Below, piece by piece: positions 15,089 through 23,942 of a stretch of DNA of 52,969 nt; the stretch's first letter is position 1; each line of letters starts with the position of its first letter. Made by a program: the position numbers and the translations under genes. The notes under the pieces are model-generated. The model saw only the letters and a list, made by a program, of their open reading frames with translations. It was not told the origin of the DNA and did no database searches. The DNA comes from Bacillota bacterium (GTDB taxonomy: Bacteria > Bacillota > Clostridia > Lachnospirales > Lachnospiraceae), in contig JAEWYQ010000050.1 in NCBI GenBank assembly GCA_023395555.1, positions 1-52,969 on the forward strand. Reading direction: 5' to 3'.

Positions 15089-17811
15089 ATGCAACCAGAG
15101 CAGATCAAGCCCATATTACAAAAGAGAGCAGGAGAAACAAGCGGAAAGTATTTATCAGCTATTTACTGATAATATTAGCTCTCGTTTCATTTATACCATC
15201 AAAAGATGCTCAAGCGGCCTCCCAACTAAAGATTTATAACTATACTACAAAGAAGACTACTACATACAATGGAAGGCAATTTCAGGTTACTTATAAAGGT
15301 AAGAAGATAAGCGACAGCAGGACTCCGGGAATCCTTGTGGATGGAGTAGCTCTTGTATCATATGCAGATGTTTTTAAGAACTCTCCGATAGATGCGGATT
15401 GTGTCTATAATAAGTCTAAGGGTACCATAACAATCACAAAGAATGATAAGAAGATTGTTCTAACCATCAACAGTAAGAAAGCCGCAGTGAATGGCAAAAA
15501 GGTGAATTTGACTGTAGCTCCGATAAAATATAAGTTTACAGCAAATGGTATTACTAAGATTTATATTCCTTCAAAATTTGTGGCAGAGAATCTGGGCTAT
15601 GAATATAATTGGAGCAGTGATAAGAAGACACTTATGCTTGATAAGAAGACGATCAGGGTTTCTTATAATGGCGGTAAAGCCTTTGAATATGCAGGTGTTC
15701 AAGGTAAAGTGACGATTGATGGTGTAAAAGTAAAACAGGGTAATATGCCAAGTATTATTCATAATGATACTACCTTGGTTAGAGCCAAGAGTGTATTTGC
15801 TGATTCTAAGATTAAAGCAAAATACTCTTATAATAGTAAAACGAAAGAGATTACCATATCCAAGGGCGATACGGTGATTGTGATGATGGTCGGAAGCAGA
15901 ACGGCTTATGTTAACGGAACGAAAGTAACAATGTCTGCTTATCCGATTCAGCTGACGAACCATGATGTAAGTACGAATTATATCATGGTACCGGGAAGCT
16001 TTACTGCTAAAACCCTGGGTTATGATTATAAGTGGAATAAAGGGAAGATAACCTCTGAGATTACTTCAAAGAAGAGTGCAGGGAAGGATAAGGAAAGCAC
16101 CTCCGCTTTCGGCAATACATCAAACAATATTAATAACGGGGGAGAATTTGCTTATAAGAACGGTTGGCTTTATACTACTTCACGGGATATCAGCATGGCT
16201 AATAAAGAAAGATTAGACAGTACGGAGAAGCTTTTCCTGGAGGGGTTGTCCGATATAGGTAACCTGAATGTAACCGACAAATATATCTATTACACAAAGA
16301 AGCATTCTGATAATAAGCTCTTCCAATCCGATCTAGAAGGAAATAACGCCAAAGTGATCAACAATAATGATTCGATTTATAAGTTCGTCCTATATGATAA
16401 ATATATCTTTTATATTAGTAATGGGAATATTTATCGAATGAATTTGGATGGGTCTGATAGAAGAAAACTGACAGAGGATAAGAGCTGTGACGAAATAAAT
16501 ATAACGAAGGACTTTGTTTTCTATAGAAATAATAAGTATGATTTAATCCGAATGAATCATGATGGTACAAGCCAGAAAAAGCTTCATGATTATGTTCAGA
16601 ATATAATAACGGATAGCGAATATGTATATTTCACTGATGAGAATAGTTTTATCAATCGAATTAAGTTTGATGGTACAGGATTGAAAGCATTAAATACGGA
16701 TAAATCTTCCCGTATGAATGTTTCAGGTAATACCTTATATTATAGCAATTCAGAAGACAATGGGAAGTTATATGGGATAACAATTGATGGTAAAGCCAGA
16801 ACGAAGCTTCGTGATGAATCTGTAGCATGGATCTACATTGTGGAGGACATGGTCATCTGCCAGACTTATGACAGCTCTGGCTGGGTCGGAGAATATATAA
16901 GAATGAAGACTGTCAACCTGGCGGAGGAACACAATGACCCCAATTCAAGGGGTAATACAGCAAGTAATATCGTTAATGGTGCATTTACTGCATCCGATGG
17001 AAAGAGTATTTTTTTGGCTGACCAAGGTGAGCTATATCGTTTGAATATCGATGGTTCTGAAAAGATCCAATTTGATAACTATAAAGTCTACTACGGCTAC
17101 CATAGCTTGAATGCGGTTGGAGATTATATCTATTATTCATTGTCGTACCCACATAATTCATCTCCAAAGGGTATCTATAAAGTTCGCAAGGATGGAACCG
17201 GGGTTCCAATTCATCTATCCGGCAAGAAGGCGGATTATATGACCGTTGTGGGGGATTGGATTTATTTCACACAGGAACCAGCCGAAGGCGGAGGGTATAC
17301 TGGCAGTGGTCATATCCTCAAGATGCGTATTGATGGCACGCAGGAGATGTATATTGAATCTGACAGTGATGGATATGGAAGAGCGCTGAACATCGTCGGG
17401 GATTATATCTATTATATCAATGATACTCATGGCAGCAGTATCTATCGTATGAAGACAGACGGCTCACAGGATAGGAGACTGTCCGAGGATGAAGGTCTGC
17501 ATAGCATGGTTGTATATGAAGATTATATTTATTATTATAATTATACTGCTGATATGATCAAACGGATGCCTGTGAACGGCGGTACCGGTACTGTAGTGGT
17601 TCCGAAAGGCGGATATGGTATGACGATAGAGAACAATAGAATCTACTATGTAAAATCAGATAAGATATACTCATGCAAACTGGATGGTACAGATTTAATT
17701 ATGGAGACCGAATGTTATGGAGATGTGATGAATATTACAGCAGGATATATCTATTATAATGATAAGGATGGTTACCATTCCCTAATTAGAATGAAACTTG
17801 TGTCACACTAA
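15089..17811 (+). CDS. Secreted protein: copper-amine-oxidase-N-like domains plus DUF5050-type propeller (5-prime frameshift)
   Basis: A long secreted protein of about 900 residues. The frame ending at 17811 is open back to 15037. From about 15124 it encodes a signal peptide (RRNKRKVFISYLLIILALVS, then a D-A-Q-A cleavage site near 15211), then two copy-like stalk domains of the copper amine oxidase N-terminal type (15400-16040), a linker, then repeated Y-I-Y-Y and R-M-x-x-D-G units of DUF5050 type forming a beta-propeller (16140-17811). No ATG, GTG or TTG precedes the signal peptide in this frame; the first is GTG 15337, which would cut off the signal. The well-placed ATG 15089 (AAGGAG at 15072) is in another frame and meets a stop after 26 codons. 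A one-base loss near 15092-15124 would explain this: a real frameshift or a sequence error. Base composition is clearly more AT-rich than the neighbours. Likely extracellular or wall-associated; function unknown. Confidence 0.75.
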
Positions 17812-17840
17812 AACTTACGATATGCATAATTATACTCTTG

Positions 17841-18011
17841 ACAAAAAGCGGTTATGGAGATATGGTTCTTATGAGTATGGAGACCTATGAGAAATCAATG
17901 TTTCTTAATAGGATTTATCAGACTGTTGAAGCTGCGGAGTAAGAGGCAGCCGAAGGAAAAACCTTGGATGCAAAGGATGCGCTTAAGAATTTAAGGAGCC
18001 GGTATGGGAGA
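17841..18011 (+). pseudogene. Relic of a Phd/YefM-type antitoxin gene
   Basis: In one frame the translation reads TKSGYGDMVLMSMETYEK, then a segment ending VEAAE, a TAA stop (17940-17942), and then AEGKTLDAKDALKNLRSRYG. This matches the middle and C-terminal part of Phd/YefM-family type II antitoxins of Clostridia, which have the pattern G-x-x-x-M-V-M-S-x-E-x-Y-E and a C-terminal A-x-x-x-L-x-x-L-R. The N-terminal DNA-binding half is missing and a stop breaks the frame. No toxin gene follows. The frame runs on into the GH43-like gene without a stop, so automatic gene callers may add the tail of this relic to that gene. Confidence 0.65.
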
Positions 18012-18023
18012 GAGGATAAAGAG

Positions 18024-18962
18024 ATGAAGGCATATTTATTTGTACATTTTAAAGAGAAAAGAACACCGGATGGTGAACAGGTTTATTTTAGCGTAAGTAA
18101 GGACGGATTTCATTGGGAAGAGGTGAACGGCGGAAATCCGGTGCTCTGGAGCTACCATGGGGATAAAGGAGTGCGGGATTTTACCATCGTGAGAACGGAC
18201 ACCGGAAGCTTTCGCATCTTTGCAACGGATCTGAGCCTGGCTTATGGGATGCGGAATCAGTATCATCATTCCTGGGAGGAAATCTCCCGCAACGGCAGCA
18301 GGGAGCTGGTGATGTGGGAATCCGAGGATCTGGTCCGGTGGCCGCAGCAGAAGATGATTACCCTGGGAGGAAAGGAATTCGGCTGCCGCTGGGCGCCGGA
18401 TATTATCCGCGATAAGAAGAAGGGGGATTATATTCTGCATTGGTCCTCTCCCCATGAGTGCAATGATTACGGTGAAAAAGCGATTTATTATACACGAACC
18501 CGGGATTTTGAGGCGTTTTCCCAGCCGGAGCTTCTGTACCGCAAGGAGGACAGCGGTGTGATCGATTCCTGCATGGTGGAGGAGAACGGCACTTACTATC
18601 TTTTTGTTAAAAGCGAGAAGAATCCGGAGCGGATTATTCTGCTGAGGTCAGCGGATCCCACAGGCCCTTTTGAGCGGATGGAAGCCTTTGATGCAGAGAT
18701 GAACCGATTGCAGGCAGGGTTGTATGAGGCTCCTACCGCCTTCCGGCTGGAGGACGGCAGATGGTGTCTGATGCTGGATTATTACGGGGTACCGGGCAAG
18801 GGACAGGGCTATGTGCCGTTCCTGTGCGATGATATCCAGGGCGGAATCTTCAAAAGATCGGATGCAAGGTTCTCCTTCCCCTATGGCTTCAAGCACGGAA
18901 CCGTATTGGAGATCACTTCGGAGGAGTATGAGCGGATTAAAAGCTATGAATTTGAAGAATAG
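18024..18962 (+). CDS. GH43-like five-bladed beta-propeller glycosidase
   Basis: A 312-residue protein of the glycoside hydrolase 43/62 (clan F) type, probably an intracellular enzyme acting on arabinose- or xylose-containing oligosaccharides. Repeated propeller motifs are visible (YFSVSKDGFHWEE, DLVRWPQQK, YYTRTRDFEAFS). Candidate catalytic residues are the Asp in GVRDFTIVR, the Asp in WAPDIIR and the Glu in LYEAPTAFRLEDG. No signal peptide is present. I start at ATG 18024, behind GAGAGAGGA. The frame remains open upstream, but that part is antitoxin relic. It appears monocistronic and is followed by a T-box leader of the next gene. The exact substrate is unknown. Confidence 0.72.
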   Translation: MKAYLFVHFKEKRTPDGEQVYFSVSKDGFHWEEVNGGNPVLWSYHGDKGVRDFTIVRTDTGSFRIFATDLSLAYGMRNQYHHSWEEISRNGSRELVMWESEDLVRWPQQKMITLGGKEFGCRWAPDIIRDKKKGDYILHWSSPHECNDYGEKAIYYTRTRDFEAFSQPELLYRKEDSGVIDSCMVEENGTYYLFVKSEKNPERIILLRSADPTGPFERMEAFDAEMNRLQAGLYEAPTAFRLEDGRWCLMLDYYGVPGKGQGYVPFLCDDIQGGIFKRSDARFSFPYGFKHGTVLEITSEEYERIKSYEFEE

Positions 18963-19008
18963 CCGAATGGACTGTAGCGATCTGACCGGAAAGTTTATTG
19001 CTTTTGTA

Positions 19009-19037
19009 TTGACAATCCCCGTTCTGTCTGTTAGAAT
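19009..19037 (+). promoter_or_regulatory. Promoter of the T-box leader
   Basis: -35 TTGACA at 19009-19014 and -10 TAGAAT at 19032-19037 with a 17-bp spacer. Confidence 0.85.
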
Positions 19038-19054
19038 GTAGAAAATTCAAAAAG

Positions 19055-19331
19055 GCGATGAAGAGAAGTAGTACATGGTAAGGATATTACAGAGAGAAGA
19101 TGGTTGGTGCGAATCTTTATGGAATTATCATGGAAGCAGTCTTGGAGCTTTGAACCGAACGGCCGCGGCTTAGTAGGCTTCAACGTTTTCCCGCGTTACA
19201 GGGAGGCAGTATGATAGTACTGGCAGAGTGCAGAAGACGGAGTGTCTCATTCCTTTCTGAATTTAGGTGGTAACACGGATGGATTAACATTCGCCCTAAG
19301 CGTTAGAATATAACGCTTGGGGCTTTTTTGT
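19055..19331 (+). promoter_or_regulatory. T-box riboswitch (tRNA-sensing leader) with terminator
   Basis: A full T-box leader. The Stem I start GCGATGAAGAGAAGTAGTA is at about 19055. The GA/AG-bulge region with GGTTGGTGCGAATC follows. The T-box sequence AGGTGGTAACACGG, which pairs with an uncharged tRNA 3-prime end, lies at 19265-19278. The terminator, GCCC plus AAGCGTTA paired with TAACGCTT plus GGGC and a run of T, spans 19293-19329. Uncharged tRNA would stabilise the antiterminator and switch on the aminotransferase gene. In the specifier region (GGAGCTTTGAAC) the codon is either GCT (Ala) or CTT (Leu); I cannot decide which without modelling Stem I. Confidence 0.93.
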
Positions 19332-19389
19332 TGCCAAAAACACAGACAAAAACAAAATTGACAAGCCAGGAGAAAGGAAGGAAATTCGT

Positions 19390-20670
19390 ATGAAGAGAGT
19401 ATTTGAAAAATCGAGAAAGCTGGAGAATGTATGCTATGATATCCGCGGGCCGGTGATGGAGGAGGCAAACCGGATGATCGCTTCCGGTCAGGGGGTTCTG
19501 AAGCTGAATATCGGCAACCCGGCGGCTTTTGGCTTCCAGGCACCGGAGAGGCTGGTGCAGAGGATGGCGGAAAATCTGTCCGATACGGAGGGATATTCTG
19601 ATTCCAGAGGTATTGTTCCGGCCAGAGAGGCAATTATGGAATATTGCCGAAAGAAAGGGATGCAGCATGTTACCATGGAGGATATCTATACCGGAAACGG
19701 TGTCAGCGAGCTGATCACCTTATCCATGCAGGGACTGCTGAATCCGGGCGATGAGATTCTCGTACCTTCCCCGGACTATCCCCTATGGACGGCTTCCGTA
19801 ACTCTGGCAGGAGGTAAGGCGGTTCACTATATCTGTGATGAAGAAGCCGGGTGGTATCCCGATATCGAGGATATTAAGAGAAAGCTGACGCCGGAGACAA
19901 AAGGGATCGTAGTGATCAACCCGAACAACCCCACAGGAGCCCTGTATCCGAAAGAGCTTCTGGAGGAAATTGTGGAGATTGCCAGGAAACAGGATCTGAT
20001 TCTGTTTGCGGATGAAATTTATGACCGGCTGGTGATGGACCAGGAGGAGCATATTGCCCTGGCATCTCTGGCACCGGATTTACTGACGGTCAGCTTCAAC
20101 GGCTTATCCAAATCCCATCTCATCTGCGGATACCGCTGCGGGTGGATGTGCCTCTGCGGTGACAAATCCCGTGCCAGAGGTTATATAGAAGGAATTAATC
20201 TGCTGTCCTCCATGCGCCTGTGCTCCAATGTTCCGGCGCAGTCCGTCATCAGCACGGCCCTGCAATTCCAGCAGGAGACAGAAGCCATGCTCCAGGCCGG
20301 CGGACGAATCTATGAACAGAGGGAATATGTCTGCCGGGCATTGGGTGAAATACCGGGAATTACCCTTGTAAAGCCGAAGGCCGCTTTTTATATCTTTCCC
20401 AAGCTGGACAGGAAGAAGTTCCGCCTCCATAATGACGAGCAGTTTGTGCTGGATTTTCTGAAGGAGAAAAAGGTTCTGCTGACCCATGGGGGAGGCTTTC
20501 ATTGGGAGAAGCCGGATCACTTTAGAATGGTATATCTTCCGGAGATAGAACAGCTCAAGACAGCGGTTGATTCCCTACGGGACTTCCTGGCTGACTACCG
20601 GCAGGATACGCACTTCTTCGTTTCTCGTCCTTTACCATCAGCACTGCCATTACAACCGCAGCTGCAATAA
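19390..20670 (+). CDS. PLP-dependent aminotransferase (class I/II, alanine transaminase-like)
   Basis: A 426-residue fold-type I aminotransferase that would transfer an amino group between an amino acid and a 2-oxo acid with pyridoxal phosphate. Substrate- and cofactor-site segments are clear: NIGNPAAFGF near the start, NPNNPTGALYP, FADEIYDRL and the Schiff-base lysine in SFNGLSKSH. The protein is closest to the AlaA/AlaT group. The T-box in front shows control by an uncharged tRNA and so ties the enzyme to synthesis of that amino acid (Ala or Leu are candidates). The last 20 or so residues (after LADYRQ) are unusual, because the reading frame runs 116 bp into the convergent gene. GGAGAAAGGAAGG precedes the ATG. 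Confidence 0.88.
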   Translation: MKRVFEKSRKLENVCYDIRGPVMEEANRMIASGQGVLKLNIGNPAAFGFQAPERLVQRMAENLSDTEGYSDSRGIVPAREAIMEYCRKKGMQHVTMEDIYTGNGVSELITLSMQGLLNPGDEILVPSPDYPLWTASVTLAGGKAVHYICDEEAGWYPDIEDIKRKLTPETKGIVVINPNNPTGALYPKELLEEIVEIARKQDLILFADEIYDRLVMDQEEHIALASLAPDLLTVSFNGLSKSHLICGYRCGWMCLCGDKSRARGYIEGINLLSSMRLCSNVPAQSVISTALQFQQETEAMLQAGGRIYEQREYVCRALGEIPGITLVKPKAAFYIFPKLDRKKFRLHNDEQFVLDFLKEKKVLLTHGGGFHWEKPDHFRMVYLPEIEQLKTAVDSLRDFLADYRQDTHFFVSRPLPSALPLQPQLQ

Positions 20671-21580
20671 AACCAATTCCGCCGAGGAAGCCCGTGGGAG
20701 CCGGTCCGATAAAAGGATTACCTCCGTTTTCAGTCAGGTAAAGGCCTGCCGCTGCAATGGAATTCAGGCCTCCGTGGGCAAAAGCAGCAGGAATACAGCT
20801 CTTAGTCCGAATTGTCAGGAAGGAGAATATGGTTCCCATTACGATACAGAAAATGATCATGGCAAAGATTCCGGTAAAAGGAAAGCCCTTATAGTTCAAG
20901 CCGTAATTATGGCCCAATGCGGTCAAAGGAGCATGCCATAATCCCCAGATAACGCCATTGATGAGAAGCATGGGGATGATTTTAAATTTCTCCTTCATCT
21001 TGGGAAGCAGGTAGCCCCGCCAACCCCATTCCTCTCCGAAGCAATTAATCAGATTAACCAGGGGGCCAATCAGGAGGGCGGTAGCTGTCTGTATTAACAG
21101 GGACGATCGCAGCTGGCTGACGGAGACCTCCGCACCTGCATTCTGATAACGCTCTACCAGAATGGGGAGGTTCGGGTCGAATTGGGAAGGATTGAGCGCA
21201 AAATAGATACCGGCACCCAGAAGTGTCAGCAGACCGGGCCCAAACCAGGCGATAAGATAGTAGGGAAGATGGGTTTTCAATTTTGGAAGTATCAGGAGAG
21301 TATTGCGAAAGCCCTCTTTGGTAATCAACCGGGTCAGGAATACGCCCAGAGCCGGGACAAACATCATTCCGGATACCAGGGACTGGCCCGCCAGGGCGAG
21401 CTGGGTATCCCCCCCGGTGACCATGGGGCGGATTACTGCGATTTCCACAAGGTAAGTAAGGACAAAGGTAATTGCCAGATATAATATAATTCTTTTAGTT
21501 TCCAATTTTGGATCAGCTCCAGGACGGGAAGCAGGTGCTCCGGCGGCAGGCTGCTGCCGGAGGGATGGATTATTATTCAT
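20555..21580 (-). CDS. CPBP family intramembrane metalloprotease
   Basis: A 341-residue protein with about eight hydrophobic segments. CPBP motifs are present: E-E-W-G-W-R-G-Y (motif 1, EExxxR), G-L-W-H-A (motif 2) and a later A-F-A-H-G-G-L-N. A Gln- and Ala-rich N-terminal tail of about 40 residues precedes the first helix. Start ATG 21580 has AAAGGAA upstream. Typical substrates are membrane-bound peptides; the role here is unknown. The polar C-terminal tail (from about KDEKRR on) is encoded opposite the aminotransferase C-terminus, so the two genes overlap tail to tail. It is not closely similar to the CPBP protein at 9174. Confidence 0.82.
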   Translation of the reverse strand: MNNNPSLRQQPAAGAPASRPGADPKLETKRIILYLAITFVLTYLVEIAVIRPMVTGGDTQLALAGQSLVSGMMFVPALGVFLTRLITKEGFRNTLLILPKLKTHLPYYLIAWFGPGLLTLLGAGIYFALNPSQFDPNLPILVERYQNAGAEVSVSQLRSSLLIQTATALLIGPLVNLINCFGEEWGWRGYLLPKMKEKFKIIPMLLINGVIWGLWHAPLTALGHNYGLNYKGFPFTGIFAMIIFCIVMGTIFSFLTIRTKSCIPAAFAHGGLNSIAAAGLYLTENGGNPFIGPAPTGFLGGIGFIAAAVVMAVLMVKDEKRRSAYPAGSQPGSPVGNQPLS

Positions 21581-21671
21581 GGTTTGAATTCCTTTCTGTA
21601 AAGGTACTGATGGTTGTTTACGAATATCATAGCACAAGCGGGTCAGAAACTCTATGCCGAAATGTTAAAAA

Positions 21672-21710
21672 AGAGCCGACTACAGGAACATGCTCTTGTT
21701 CCTGTAGTAT
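21672..21710. repeat. Palindromic 39-bp unit, copy 1
   Basis: Contains arms ACTACAGGAACA and TGTTCCTGTAGT around TGCTCT. It differs from copy 2 (21741-21779) at one base and is offset by 69 bp. Confidence 0.8.
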
Positions 21711-21740
21711 TAGAATATAGAGTAATTATATTACATAGTA

Positions 21741-21779
21741 AGAGCTGACTACAGGAACATGCTCTTGTTCCTGTAGTAT
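21741..21779. repeat. Palindromic 39-bp unit, copy 2, overlapping the asparaginase 3-prime end
   Basis: Arms 21748-21759 and 21766-21777 are perfect complements over a 6-base loop. The unit contains the TAG stop of the asparaginase gene and encodes its last residues (Y-R-N-K-S-M-F-L). It may act as a transcript-end hairpin, although no T-run follows. Confidence 0.8.
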
Positions 21780-22768
21780 AGGATATCGTTGCTCACGGTA
21801 GTGTAGAACATCTGCTTAATCTCCTCCGGCTGGCTGGTCTGTCCCAGAATCCACATCAGCTTGCTGACAACAGCCTCCGTAATCATATCATAGGCTTCCA
21901 GCACACTGACCTGCTTCTTCAGGTCGTGTCCCACCTGATAGATATTCATATCGCTGCCCTCATTGGGTACCTGGGTGGTCATCACAACCGTTCTGCCCTT
22001 GCGGATCCATTCCCGGATTACTTCAAGGTAATGGTGGTGGGGAAGAGAAGGAATTCCCCCGACTCCGTAGCTTTCAATAATCACCGCGTCATATCTGGTA
22101 AACATATAATCCAGGATATCGGAATCTGCTCCGGGAGTAAGCTTGAACAAGCCTACCTTTGGATTTAATTTATCATAAAAAAGAGGTTCCTCCGGTTTCG
22201 GCTGGGTGATATACTGGATGAGATGCCCGTCCTGGATGGATGCGAGATAGGGATAATTAATACTGCTAAAGGCCTGAAAGCTTTTGGAACGCGTCTTTCT
22301 TCCTCTGGTTCCCAATATCACCCTGCCATTGAAGACAATCTGGACACCGCTGGCCTGCTCATCGGAGGCGTAGAGAAAGCTGTCGAAGAGATTGGTCTTG
22401 GAATCTGTCACCTCCATATGAATAGGGCGCTGGGCACCGGTAAGAACAATGGGCTTTGGCGAGTTTTGAACCAGATAGGACAGGGCCGCGGCAGTGAAGG
22501 CCATGGTATCCGTGCCGTGGCTGATGACAAAGCCGTCATAAGCATGATAGTGCTGCCGAAGTGTCTGGGTCAGCAAAAGCCAGATATCGGGAGAGATATT
22601 GGTGCTGTCCATATTGCAGATCTGTACGGTCTCCACCTGGCAGATCTGTGAGATTCCCGGAATGTACATAAGTATTTCGTCCGATGTGAGCTGGGGATGA
22701 AGCCCCCCTTGTCCTGATTTTGCCGAGGCGATGGTCCCGCCGGTTCCGATCATAAGAATCTTTTTCAT
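21749..22768 (-). CDS. ansA: L-asparaginase, type I
   Basis: A 339-residue asparaginase that hydrolyses L-asparagine to aspartate and ammonia in the cytoplasm. The first catalytic threonine lies in the GTGGTIAS motif near the N-terminus, and the second Thr-Asp pair in SHGTDTMAF (about residue 85). There is no signal peptide, which fits the cytoplasmic type I enzyme. The ATG at 22768 has AAGAAGGA upstream. The last eight codons come from the palindromic repeat at 21741-21779, so the natural C-terminus may have been altered by that repeat. It is divergent from the TPR gene. Confidence 0.9.
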   Translation of the reverse strand: MKKILMIGTGGTIASAKSGQGGLHPQLTSDEILMYIPGISQICQVETVQICNMDSTNISPDIWLLLTQTLRQHYHAYDGFVISHGTDTMAFTAAALSYLVQNSPKPIVLTGAQRPIHMEVTDSKTNLFDSFLYASDEQASGVQIVFNGRVILGTRGRKTRSKSFQAFSSINYPYLASIQDGHLIQYITQPKPEEPLFYDKLNPKVGLFKLTPGADSDILDYMFTRYDAVIIESYGVGGIPSLPHHHYLEVIREWIRKGRTVVMTTQVPNEGSDMNIYQVGHDLKKQVSVLEAYDMITEAVVSKLMWILGQTSQPEEIKQMFYTTVSNDILYYRNKSMFL

Positions 22769-22931
22769 AAAATTGTCCTTCTTTGCTTAAAATCATACCG
22801 TCTTCTTAGTGGAAGCAGTATGGAATTGAATAAATTCACTTTACATGAATTTTGAATTAGTGTAAAGTAAAATAATAGTGCTGATGCTGCCCGTTTAACT
22901 TAATGACATCGGCCTGGGAAGGAGTATTCCT

Positions 22932-23933
22932 ATGGATGAGGAATTTGAGGGGTTTGAGGATTTTGAAGAAGCCGGTCCCGAGCCGGTAAAATTAAGAATA
23001 CCGGTATGGGTCCTGGCTCTTCTTGCAGTGATTGTTGTTCTGGAAGTGATCAGCTGGATAAGTTTTCCCCAGACAGTGAGGGATTACAAGATATATAAAG
23101 AAGCAGGGAACAGGGTTGAAAACAGTGAGGCATCCTCCGCGCTGGAGGAGCTGCTGGAGGTGGCGGAGAGACATCCGGATTCTATTCCGATTATGATAAA
23201 GCTGACGGAACTTTCCATGAAAACGGGGTATTATGATATTGCCGGATATGTAATTGATACCTACCTGGTAGGGAAAAGTCTGGAGGATGAAGATTATAAT
23301 ACCATTGACCGCCATTATATCAGACTGGAGAACTATTTCAATTCGGTTGCAGCTGTGACAAAGGTTGTTGAGGAAGCAGCGAGCCAGGGGTTGACAGGGG
23401 AAGAGGAGCACCTCTCCTACCTGCGGGAACAGATTGAAAAGCTGATGTATACAGAGGGGCAGGATGATGCCTATTTGAATTACAATATGGCAATGCTTTC
23501 GCCTGATTCCCGGACAATACTGGATTACCTGCAGACCTGCTATGAAATTGACCCCGAATGTCTTGATGTCCGGGCTCAGCTTGGTGTTGTATACCGGAGG
23601 CTGGGGCAGCTGGAGGAAGCGGGAGAGATTCTGGAAGAGGCACTGCAGAAGGATAAGAGGGATAGCGGCGCTCTTCGTGCATCAGCTACCCTGGCTATGG
23701 TGGAAGGGGATTTGCAGGCCGGGCTCCGGGCGGCAAAAGATGCATATGAGAGCAGCTCCGACGGCAGGTATGTCAGGGAGACCTATCTGATTGCCCTGAC
23801 CGTGAATGGGATGCAGGAGGAAGCGCAAGTGATCCGCAATGAAATAGAGCAGAGCGGCGAGGTATTGGAAGAGAATACCCTGCAGTTACTGGCGGGCGAG
23901 ATTTCCCTGCGGGATTATTATATCGGTGAATAG
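22932..23933 (+). CDS. Single-pass membrane protein with TPR-like repeats
   Basis: A 333-residue protein with a short acidic N-terminus (first 20 residues), one membrane helix at about 24-44 (VWVLALLAVIVVLEVISWIS), and a long alpha-helical region with TPR features (A-x-x-x-L-E-E-A-L at about 225-240, with Y-R-R-L-G-Q-L before it). TPR domains act as protein-binding platforms. Because few positive residues precede the helix, orientation is uncertain. A zinc-protease-like membrane protein follows only 9 nt downstream and was probably expressed with it, suggesting a joint membrane role. GGGAAGGAG precedes the ATG. No specific function is recognised. Confidence 0.75.
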   Translation: MDEEFEGFEDFEEAGPEPVKLRIPVWVLALLAVIVVLEVISWISFPQTVRDYKIYKEAGNRVENSEASSALEELLEVAERHPDSIPIMIKLTELSMKTGYYDIAGYVIDTYLVGKSLEDEDYNTIDRHYIRLENYFNSVAAVTKVVEEAASQGLTGEEEHLSYLREQIEKLMYTEGQDDAYLNYNMAMLSPDSRTILDYLQTCYEIDPECLDVRAQLGVVYRRLGQLEEAGEILEEALQKDKRDSGALRASATLAMVEGDLQAGLRAAKDAYESSSDGRYVRETYLIALTVNGMQEEAQVIRNEIEQSGEVLEENTLQLLAGEISLRDYYIGE

Positions 23934-23942
23934 GAGGAGAAT

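Noticed and set aside
15089..15166. Programmed -1 frameshift to join ATG 15089 to the propeller frame
   Set aside because: The frame relation would be -1, but no standard slippery heptamer was found in the overlap, so a base loss or sequence error is simpler.
15042..15239. A 65-codon open frame beginning ATGCTGTTT
   Set aside because: It overlaps the signal peptide region of the propeller gene in another frame, and has no ribosome binding site or recognisable protein feature.
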